Below, one piece after another: positions 1 through 6,047 of a DNA stretch of 12,449 bases. How positions within the stretch are numbered: the first letter of the stretch is position 1; the number at the start of each line of letters is the position of its first letter. The translations under genes and the position numbers were made by a program. The notes under the pieces were generated by a model, which made no database searches, was not told where the DNA came from, and saw only the letters and a list, made by a program, of their open reading frames with translations. The stretch is from an uncultured Eubacteriales bacterium (lineage in GTDB: Bacteria; Bacillota; Clostridia; Oscillospirales; CAG-272): positions 1 through 12,449 of the forward strand of contig URDS01000059.1 in assembly GCA_900546635.1 (NCBI GenBank). The letters run 5' to 3'.

Positions 1-1
1 A

Positions 2-418
2 ACTGGGTATAAGGATAGATCTTCCATCGCCAAAATCGAAAAGGGTGAAGTCGATCTGGCAGAGTCAAAAATCCGTGAGTTTGCAAAGGCATTAAAAATT
101 ACTCCGCAAGAACTTATGGGGTGGGATGATCCAGATACCGACATATCCATCGATGAAACGTTTGAAAGAATATGTGAATTCTACAATATTTTAAATCCGG
201 AGGGAAAAGCAGAGGCGTTAAAACGAATATCAGAATTATCTCAGATTTTGCAATATTCCGCTAACCATAAAGCTGTTGCTATTCCAATGGCGATTCCATA
301 CGATACCCTCTTGGCTGCTGCTCGCAATGATCATGCCGATGATCCTGATGAGACAGAAAAGATGCAGACTGATATGAACCTTCTGAAAAGACCTAAAAAA
401 AAGGATGATGCGAATTGA
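2..418 (+). CDS. XRE-family HTH transcriptional regulator, 5'-truncated by window edge
   Basis: The frame is open from the first full codon at position 2 to the TGA at 416-418 (138 residues visible); the true start lies outside the window. The first ~40 residues (TGYKDRSSIAKIEKGEVDL, then a helix ending KALKITPQELMGW) match the recognition helix and last helices of a Cro/CI-type DNA-binding domain: S-x-I-x-K-I-E-K-G, followed by a hydrophobic helix and L-x-I-x-P-x-E-L-M. The remainder is acidic and helical, ending in a charged RPKKKDD tail, as in single-domain repressors of mobile elements. Its stop overlaps the next start by four bases (TTGA), the arrangement typical of XRE/ImmA pairs in integrative elements and prophages. 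An internal ATG at 116 would drop the whole HTH, so it is not the start. The DNA target is unknown. The family call is strong; the mobile-element role is inferred. Confidence 0.88.
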   Translation, partial: TGYKDRSSIAKIEKGEVDLAESKIREFAKALKITPQELMGWDDPDTDISIDETFERICEFYNILNPEGKAEALKRISELSQILQYSANHKAVAIPMAIPYDTLLAAARNDHADDPDETEKMQTDMNLLKRPKKKDDAN

Positions 419-1161
419 CCTATGAGAACTTACTGCAGGAAGCTGCCGATGAAAATGTATATGTAATAGAAGTAAATCCAAGATCATCTAGAACAGTACC
501 TTTTATATCAAAAGCAACAGGATATTCGTTAGCAGATATAGGAACACTAGTAATGCTAGGTAAAACATTAAAAGAACAAGGAATAGAAAAAACGTATCCA
601 GAAGAAAAGAAAAAATGGTATGTAAAAGCTCCTGCATTTTCTTTTTCTAAATTAAATGGAATGGATACATATCTATCACCAGAAATGAAATCAACAGGAG
701 AAGCAATAGGATATGATACAAAACTTACAAGAGCATTATACAAAGCACTTCAATCATCAGGAATGAATTTAGCAAATTATGGAACAATACTTGTAACAAT
801 TGCCGATAAAGACAAAGGAGAAGCTTTACCTTTAATAAGAAGATTTTATAATCTAGGATTTAATATAGAAGCGACAAAAGGAACAGCAATATTCTTAAAA
901 GAACATGGAATTAGAACAAGACTAAAGAAAAAAATAAGTGAAGGTAGCGAAGAGATACTAGACTCAATGAGAAAAGGATATGTAAATTACGTAATAAGCA
1001 CAAGAGATGTAGATGCAATAGACCAAGAAACAGATGGTAGCATAATAAGAAGGTGTGCAGTAGAAAATAATATAGCAATGTTTACAGCTTTAGATACAGT
1101 AAGGGTATTGCTAGATGTATTAGAGGAAATAACATTATGCATATCAACAATAAATGAATAA
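415..1161 (+). CDS. carB: Chimeric ORF: ImmA/IrrE-like N-terminus joined to C-terminal fragment of carbamoyl-phosphate synthase large subunit (CarB)
   Basis: The 248-residue frame starts at TTG 415, overlapping the previous stop, with GGATG-type pairing sequence just upstream. Residues 1-14 (MTYENLLQEAADEN) look like the start of the clostridial ImmA/IrrE metallopeptidase usually coupled to a XRE repressor. No HExxH or other part of that enzyme follows. From about residue 15 (VYVIEVNPRSSRTVPF) the protein is CarB: the E-V-N-P-R active-site strand of the second ATP-grasp domain, the KKWYVKAP and YLSPEMKSTGE blocks, then the MGS-like allosteric domain from about residue 120 (TIADKDK, FNIEATKGTA) to the natural C-terminus (TALDTVRVLLD). 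Full CarB is about 1,060-1,075 residues, so about 80% is missing and no carbamoyl-phosphate synthesis is possible. The CarB part uses AGA/AGG for all 12 arginines and is very AT-rich, unlike the downstream operon. Recombination remnant or assembly join; not a functional gene as shown. Confidence 0.85.
   Translation: MTYENLLQEAADENVYVIEVNPRSSRTVPFISKATGYSLADIGTLVMLGKTLKEQGIEKTYPEEKKKWYVKAPAFSFSKLNGMDTYLSPEMKSTGEAIGYDTKLTRALYKALQSSGMNLANYGTILVTIADKDKGEALPLIRRFYNLGFNIEATKGTAIFLKEHGIRTRLKKKISEGSEEILDSMRKGYVNYVISTRDVDAIDQETDGSIIRRCAVENNIAMFTALDTVRVLLDVLEEITLCISTINE
451..477 (+). other. Probable left junction between ImmA-like and CarB-derived sequence
   Basis: The peptide Y-V-I-E is plausible in both parents: clostridial ImmA starts often carry a short V-x-V-x-E strand here, and CarB has (V)YVIEVNPR at the same point. 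Codon style also changes here, from CTGCAGGAAGCTGCCGAT-like to GTATATGTAATAGAA-like. A short shared stretch of about 12-15 bases at the breakpoint would explain an in-frame join, either by microhomology recombination in the cell or by an assembler joining two genomes. The exact breakpoint cannot be fixed from one sequence. Confidence 0.5.
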
Positions 1162-1251
1162 AATTTATAGATACAAATATTACAAAGTGGAAGAATAAAA
1201 TTAAGTAAAAAAGCCGAAAAATGTTTCAAGTATTTATTCATTTTTCCCATA

Positions 1252-1261
1252 TGACCGGTCA
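1252..1261. repeat. 10-bp perfect palindrome TGACCGGTCA
   Basis: A perfect dyad in the gap between the CarB fragment and the minus-strand operon, close to where AT-rich sequence gives way to the local composition. It could be an operator half-site pair or chance. No second copy was noticed in the window, and no function is claimed. Confidence 0.3.
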
Positions 1262-1290
1262 CGATATTATTTTGCCCGATCATCCGAGAA

Positions 1291-1350
1291 AAAAACGCTT
1301 AATTTCTGTCAGTACAGCAAAAGACTGCCGCGACCAAATCAAGCGTTTTT
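1291..1350 (-). terminator. Intrinsic terminator of the five-gene operon (works toward lower coordinates)
   Basis: Arms 1291-1305 (AAAAACGCTTAATTT) and 1336-1350 pair over 15 positions with one mismatch. The minus strand shows a seven-T run immediately after the stem. The 30-base loop can itself fold (CTGT/ACAG). It lies 8 bases beyond the last stop codon of the operon. The plus strand also has a short T-run, so it may stop transcription coming from the left. Confidence 0.7.
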
Positions 1351-1357
1351 AACGATC

Positions 1358-2434
1358 TCATTTATTGTTGAATGTATTGTAAATTAAATACGTTCCGTCT
1401 ACCAGACGAAGATAAAAAGTCATATCCATATAATCTCTGTAATCTTTCAGGCCCGTATATTTCAACACCTGTGTCAGCGTTACTCGGCAGGAAAAAACAT
1501 TTTCGCCGTACGCATAAAATTCAGAAACGGTGACATCCTCAAAAGAATAACTGTTATGATCGATTACCCAAACGGTTTCCGCAGTTCGAATATTGGTATA
1601 TAAAGCAGATTCTGGATCAAAATATTTTTTGATTTGAGCAAAACTGGTGTCGTTTTGCATATAAGTCGCATACGCTTTGGCGGCCGCAGCCACATACTCG
1701 CCGTAATTTGCGGCAAGTGCATCATCATAAATCAAGCCTGCGACATAAACGTCTTCTTTTTCCTCCAAAACAATCTGCGCTTCATTTCCCGTCGCATTCT
1801 TGACTGCAAACTGCGGAACGCCGCAAAGGTTCTCGAACGTATACGTAGTATACACAACGCCCTCCGTTCCCTCGGGCATAAATTTCACGGAATCCGTCTC
1901 GATACGATCGCCTTCGCAGTATTCCTCAGAAGCCTCGATACCGTTCACCGATACCGTATATGAAGCCGGAATGCGAATCGAATAACTATGGAGCAGCGCA
2001 GCATCCAATTTCAGATCGGAAAGCGAATACAAATCAAACCCATGTTCGGTTTTTTCACCGCTCTTGACAATCAAAAAGGAAGCAAAACGGGTATCTCCCA
2101 AACGAACAATGTACTGTATATGATCGTTGAGTCCGGTAGAGACGCTCAGCATGGTAAATTCTTTCCCCGAGGTCAACTCCGTAAAATACGCCGCAGCGCG
2201 CGTTTGAGTTTCAAACTTTGAAATTTGATCTTCAAACAATTGCGCAAGAGACGCGCCGTCACCAGAAACAAAGTTACTTTGAAAAAAGTCTTCGGCGACA
2301 TACTTATATTGTGAATCTTCATATTCCTCCAATACATCCCGCAAAAAGAATTTGCCCACTTCCACAAGAATGAAAACAAGCACGGTAACCGCAAGCAGGA
2401 TCGTCCAAAATAAGGATATTTTCTTTGTCTTCAT
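1358..2434 (-). CDS. Membrane-anchored extracellular protein of unknown function
   Basis: I do not recognise this 358-residue protein as a named family. It begins with a short basic segment (MKTKKISLFW) and one hydrophobic helix at about residues 8-30, with no lipobox, which suggests a single-pass anchor with the rest outside the cell. The exported part has alternating strand-rich segments, including a TVSVNGIEASEEYCEG stretch around residues 160-175. The C-terminal ~115 residues (from AAAAKAYATYMQND to TYLIYNTFNNK) have the helix-then-antiparallel-strand look of an NTF2-like fold; that is a weak structural guess. It is the last gene of the operon, 3 bases after the phosphodiester glycosidase stop, with a GGGGAA ribosome site. 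Tight coupling to the glycosidase and glycosyltransferase suggests a shared role at the cell surface. Function unknown. Confidence 0.75.
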   Translation of the reverse strand: MKTKKISLFWTILLAVTVLVFILVEVGKFFLRDVLEEYEDSQYKYVAEDFFQSNFVSGDGASLAQLFEDQISKFETQTRAAAYFTELTSGKEFTMLSVSTGLNDHIQYIVRLGDTRFASFLIVKSGEKTEHGFDLYSLSDLKLDAALLHSYSIRIPASYTVSVNGIEASEEYCEGDRIETDSVKFMPEGTEGVVYTTYTFENLCGVPQFAVKNATGNEAQIVLEEKEDVYVAGLIYDDALAANYGEYVAAAAKAYATYMQNDTSFAQIKKYFDPESALYTNIRTAETVWVIDHNSYSFEDVTVSEFYAYGENVFSCRVTLTQVLKYTGLKDYRDYMDMTFYLRLVDGTYLIYNTFNNK

Positions 2435-2437
2435 TTA

Positions 2438-3559
2438 TTATTCCCCTGAAACCATGAAAAATGTAGGAATTTTTCTCGGTGTTGTAAAAGCTTTATACTT
2501 ATTTACCAATCCCTGTTTCTGATATTGGTCCAATTTGTCTGTATCAAAGCTATATTTTTCAAAATAATTTTCATAGTACATCATGGTAGAAGAACCGCCG
2601 TCCAGCATTGCCGCCGTTATCGCACCATAGTCAACCATAATGTCAATCACATCATTATGCGTGGCGCCGAGACTGCTCGCACTGCGGCCGTCAGTCACTA
2701 AAAAAATAATCGTACCATCGGCGCGCTGACCGATCGCAGTGCGCTGCGCCGTTCCGGTATTTTTATCAGCATAATACAGCGCGACTTCCCCGCCGTCATT
2801 GGTAATCAACACATTTCCGGTTTGAAAGCAAACACCGTCCCGGATACCGAGCGTTTCGGCCTCCGCCGGCGTCATGCCCTCAGAAACAACAAGGCGGTTT
2901 TCTGTATCCAGTCCGATGAAAGTTCGTTTGTTGTGTCCGTCATTCCAGACCCTCTGCCCTTCAGAATAGGTTAGGCCGATTGGATTGTCACCGGTTCCCA
3001 CGCCGCCTGCATCATGAAATTCTCCGCCGTTGATCGCGGCCACAGCGCCGTACTTTTTCGCCGCGTCAAAAATTTTGGCACCCTGTTTTCCGCTTTTAAA
3101 ATCACTGGATATTCCGACAAAGACGCGGGACGGATCCTGAATCAACAATACATATGCTTTATATGTGCTGCCGTTGATCGTTTCAAAGCGCATCCCGTCA
3201 ATCGCGTTTTCCCATTCGTCAACCGCTTCTTTCTCATCCGGTGGGGTAACATAATCGTCTATAGAAACGGTGTCCTTACTGACAACCTTACTGTCGGCAA
3301 CAATTTTCTCAACGGTTTCCCGATCCAAAAATAATCCCGGCACCCATTTTGTGGCGCTTGCCTGCATAGCGGACAAAACAAGCAAATCGCGCACCGTGGT
3401 ACTCGGCCCGTGCGCCACTACGGCCACGGCGGAAAACAACGAATATAAAAACAATACGACCACAAGAGCAATACACACAAACACACGTCCTACAACGCGG
3501 CCGGCCGTCATTCTTTTCTTATACGTTCGTATTTTTCGTCCTTCTCTATTTTCCGTCAT
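2438..3559 (-). CDS. Phosphodiester glycosidase family protein (NAGPA-type domain), membrane-anchored
   Basis: This 373-residue protein has a basic N-terminus (RKIRTYKKRMTAGR), one membrane helix at about 24-48, a linker, then a phosphodiester glycosidase domain at about 120-370. Family signatures are visible: AAINGGEFHDAGG at 174-186, RTFIGLD at 212-218, RTAIGQRADGTIIFLVTDGR at 273-292 and the terminal MLDGGSSTMMYY at 318-329. The family is named for the human enzyme that removes N-acetylglucosamine from a phosphodiester on lysosomal enzymes. Bacterial members are found with exopolysaccharide or cell-wall glycopolymer genes and are thought to cleave sugar-phosphodiester bonds outside the cell; the substrate here is unknown. 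The start overlaps the upstream stop by four bases (ATGA) and has GGAGG inside the upstream gene, so translation is probably coupled. Family call strong, substrate unknown. Confidence 0.92.
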   Translation of the reverse strand: MTENREGRKIRTYKKRMTAGRVVGRVFVCIALVVVLFLYSLFSAVAVVAHGPSTTVRDLLVLSAMQASATKWVPGLFLDRETVEKIVADSKVVSKDTVSIDDYVTPPDEKEAVDEWENAIDGMRFETINGSTYKAYVLLIQDPSRVFVGISSDFKSGKQGAKIFDAAKKYGAVAAINGGEFHDAGGVGTGDNPIGLTYSEGQRVWNDGHNKRTFIGLDTENRLVVSEGMTPAEAETLGIRDGVCFQTGNVLITNDGGEVALYYADKNTGTAQRTAIGQRADGTIIFLVTDGRSASSLGATHNDVIDIMVDYGAITAAMLDGGSSTMMYYENYFEKYSFDTDKLDQYQKQGLVNKYKAFTTPRKIPTFFMVSGE

Positions 3560-4659
3560 CTATTTTTCCTCCCGAATACCCATGTTTGCTGAAGCCGAAA
3601 ACTGATTACAAACAAAACCAAATCCACCAAAGCATTCATCAATGTGATCAAAAAAGGAGAGCCGATAGACAAAATATCTTTGAACAGCACCGTAACCCCC
3701 ACGGAAATCAATAAAATCGGAATCGCAAGCGCATAGTATTTGGCTACAGTTTGAGAAATACGCTCTTCCGAATGAAATACTTTTTTCCAATTCAAAAGAA
3801 AATTCACAAAGGATGAACAAATACGTGCAATTCCCTTTGATGCCAAAACAATGATATTGCCTAAGAAGCCGTCTTGCAGATCAATATCAAATGCATGCGA
3901 AAGAATCATAAGAAACGCGAAAAGCAATACAATGTCCACAACAAAAGAAATCACGGAACTCGCCACAAATTTTAAAATCAGCGAATAAATTTTAACAGAA
4001 TCCATAAATGGCCTGAAATGCGAAGTCTTGTTTTCCTCAATGTATACCGTCCGAATCGGCACTTCACGATACGGGATTTTTCGAGCCTGCATTTCCAAAA
4101 GCATATTGGTTTCATATTCAAAGCGCTCACCGGCCACCTCAAGCATTGCCTGATACCAACATGCCGGAAATGCCCGAAGCCCTGTCTGCGTGTCCGATAT
4201 TTTCAAACCGCAAAATATTTTAAACACAAAAGAGGTAATTCGATTTCCGTATCGACTGCGCTTCGGCACATGCGGCAGTGAAAAATCACGACAGCCTAAA
4301 ATCACGGCGTTCTCATACTGCACCATAGCCTCGGCGCAGCTTAAAACATCGCTCGCATCGTGCTGTCCGTCGCCGTCCACCGTAACCGCGCCGAGCGAGT
4401 CTTTTCGGTGTTCCGAAATATAGAGAAAAGCGGTTTTCAGCGCCGCCCCCTTGCCTCGATTCACTTCATGCGCCAACAATGTAATATGTTCATTCGGCAA
4501 GGGAAAATTTTTCAGACATTCCGCGCGGCTGCCGTCGTTCACAAGAATCAGATCCGTAAAACCGACTTCGAGCAATGCGTCCACCGTTTGCTTTAACTTT
4601 TCATCCGGATCAAGAGACGGAATAATAACAGAAATTTTACTGAGTATATCCTTTTGCAT
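3556..4659 (-). CDS. Glycosyltransferase family 2 fused to a C-terminal GtrA-like membrane domain
   Basis: 367 residues in two parts. Residues ~8-225 form a GT-A fold glycosyltransferase of the dolichol-phosphate-mannose-synthase type: ISVIIPSLDPDEKL at 9-22, VNDGS at 40-44, NRGKGAALKTA at 67-77 and the metal/nucleotide-binding DGDGQHD at 95-101, then DTQTGLRAF at 156-164. Residues ~230-365 hold about four hydrophobic helices with the GtrA pattern (FVASSVISFVVDIVLLFAFL; SSFVNFLLNWKKVFHSE; LQQTWVFG). Family knowledge: the first part loads a sugar from a nucleotide sugar onto a polyprenyl phosphate on the cytoplasmic face, and GtrA domains are implicated in moving the lipid-linked sugar across the membrane. 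Fusing both on one chain makes a compact supply unit for extracellular glycosylation. It starts 8 bases after radA with a GGAG site and overlaps the glycosidase gene by 4 bases. The sugar cannot be read from sequence. Confidence 0.92.
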   Translation of the reverse strand: MQKDILSKISVIIPSLDPDEKLKQTVDALLEVGFTDLILVNDGSRAECLKNFPLPNEHITLLAHEVNRGKGAALKTAFLYISEHRKDSLGAVTVDGDGQHDASDVLSCAEAMVQYENAVILGCRDFSLPHVPKRSRYGNRITSFVFKIFCGLKISDTQTGLRAFPACWYQAMLEVAGERFEYETNMLLEMQARKIPYREVPIRTVYIEENKTSHFRPFMDSVKIYSLILKFVASSVISFVVDIVLLFAFLMILSHAFDIDLQDGFLGNIIVLASKGIARICSSFVNFLLNWKKVFHSEERISQTVAKYYALAIPILLISVGVTVLFKDILSIGSPFLITLMNALVDLVLFVISFRLQQTWVFGRKNR

Positions 4660-4667
4660 ATATTCTC

Positions 4668-6035
4668 CTATTTTTGACCGCTTAGAATTTTCAGCGTATC
4701 GTAAAGATCATTGACGCCAATCAGTTTCTTATCGGTTTTAAAAGCTGCTTTCTTTTCATTTTTTTTCGGATAGACAATTTGTCCGAATCCCAGCCGCGCC
4801 GCCTCACGCACGCGATAATCAAAATGCGCAACAGCCCGACATTCGCCTGATAACCCGATTTCTCCAAATGCAATCAAATCGTCCGGTAAAATCTGATCGG
4901 TAATACCCGAAATCAGCGCGAGCGCAATCGCCAAATCGGCAGAGGGCTCGTCCAGCCGCAAGCCGCCCGTTACATTCAGATAAACATCATTTTGATAAAA
5001 CTTCAGTCCGAGGCGTTTTTCGAGAACCGCAATAATCAAACACATCCGATTATAGTCCACTCCGCCCGCAGTGCGTCTCGGTACGGCAAAAGCCGTCTGG
5101 GTCACTAAGGCCTGAACCTCCGCAATGATCGGCCGCGTTCCCTCCATAACACAGACAGCGCAGTTTCCCGATACATTTTTCGGTCGGCCGGAAAGCAGGG
5201 ATTCCGACGGATTTTCCACTTGACAAAGACCGTTATCCGTCATTTCAAACACACCGATTTCATTGGTGGATCCAAAGCGATTTTTAATTGCACGGATAAT
5301 CCGATACGCCTGCCGACGCTCTCCCTCGAAATACAAAACAGCATCCACCATATGTTCCAGCACTTTCGGTCCGGAGATGCCGCCCTCTTTGTTCACGTGT
5401 CCCACCAATATGACGGACAAGCCCTCATTTTTTGCTTTATTTATACAGGCCAGCGTTCCCTCTTTCACCTGTGTGATGCTGCCGGGTGCGCTTGTATACT
5501 TATCACTGTATACAGTCTGCACGGAGTCCACAACCAGTACATCCGGATGCAATTCGTCGCAGCGTTTTAAGATTTCGTCAATATTGGTCTCGGTTAATAG
5601 ATATAACTTATCTGACCGTACACCCAGTCGTTTCGCGCGCAGTTTCAGCTGACCGCAGGATTCTTCGCCGGAAACATACAAAACGCACCGGTCTTGTCCC
5701 AAAACATTGCAAATCTGCATCAGAAGCGTTGATTTTCCGATGCCCGGTTCTCCGCTGATTAAGACAACCGAACCATGCACAAGACCGCCGCCGAGCACGC
5801 GATCCAATTCCGCATACCCCGTTTCATAGCGCATATATTCCGGCATCTCATATTCATCAAGCAAAATCGGTCGGCTTGCAGAACCCGAAGCTGTCTTTCG
5901 AGATGAAACGGAAATCGGTTCGGGCTGAGTTTCTTCCAGCGTGTTCCAAGCGCCGCAGGAAGGACACCTGCCCATCCATTTCAAACTTCGATATCCGCAT
6001 TCAGTACAAATAAAAACACTTTTCGTAGGTTTCAT
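4668..6035 (-). CDS. radA: DNA repair protein RadA (Sms), branch-migration ATPase
   Basis: 455 residues, the usual RadA length, with all expected parts. There is an N-terminal four-cysteine zinc finger (C10-x2-C13 and C24-x2-C27). Walker A GEPGIGKS lies at 95-102 with K101, and Walker B LVVD at 167-170. The RadA-specific KNRFG motif is at 251-255, within AIKNRFGSTNEIGVFEM. A Lon-protease-like C-terminal domain carries the ADLAIALALISG and IAFGEIGLSGE blocks. RadA is a RecA-like hexameric helicase that extends the D-loop during recombination and, in Firmicutes, also acts in transformation. In many Firmicutes it sits with disA and ctsR-clp genes; here it follows pcrA by 12 bases and precedes the glycosyltransferase by 8, which is unusual. 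A GGAG site precedes ATG 6035. Confidence 0.98.
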   Translation of the reverse strand: MKPTKSVFICTECGYRSLKWMGRCPSCGAWNTLEETQPEPISVSSRKTASGSASRPILLDEYEMPEYMRYETGYAELDRVLGGGLVHGSVVLISGEPGIGKSTLLMQICNVLGQDRCVLYVSGEESCGQLKLRAKRLGVRSDKLYLLTETNIDEILKRCDELHPDVLVVDSVQTVYSDKYTSAPGSITQVKEGTLACINKAKNEGLSVILVGHVNKEGGISGPKVLEHMVDAVLYFEGERRQAYRIIRAIKNRFGSTNEIGVFEMTDNGLCQVENPSESLLSGRPKNVSGNCAVCVMEGTRPIIAEVQALVTQTAFAVPRRTAGGVDYNRMCLIIAVLEKRLGLKFYQNDVYLNVTGGLRLDEPSADLAIALALISGITDQILPDDLIAFGEIGLSGECRAVAHFDYRVREAARLGFGQIVYPKKNEKKAAFKTDKKLIGVNDLYDTLKILSGQK

Positions 6036-6047
6036 TGTTTTCTCCGC

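Noticed and set aside
1..1290. Intact mobile element or phage regulatory module
   Set aside because: Only a regulator fragment and a broken ImmA-like start are present; no integrase, relaxase, transposase or terminal repeats in the window.
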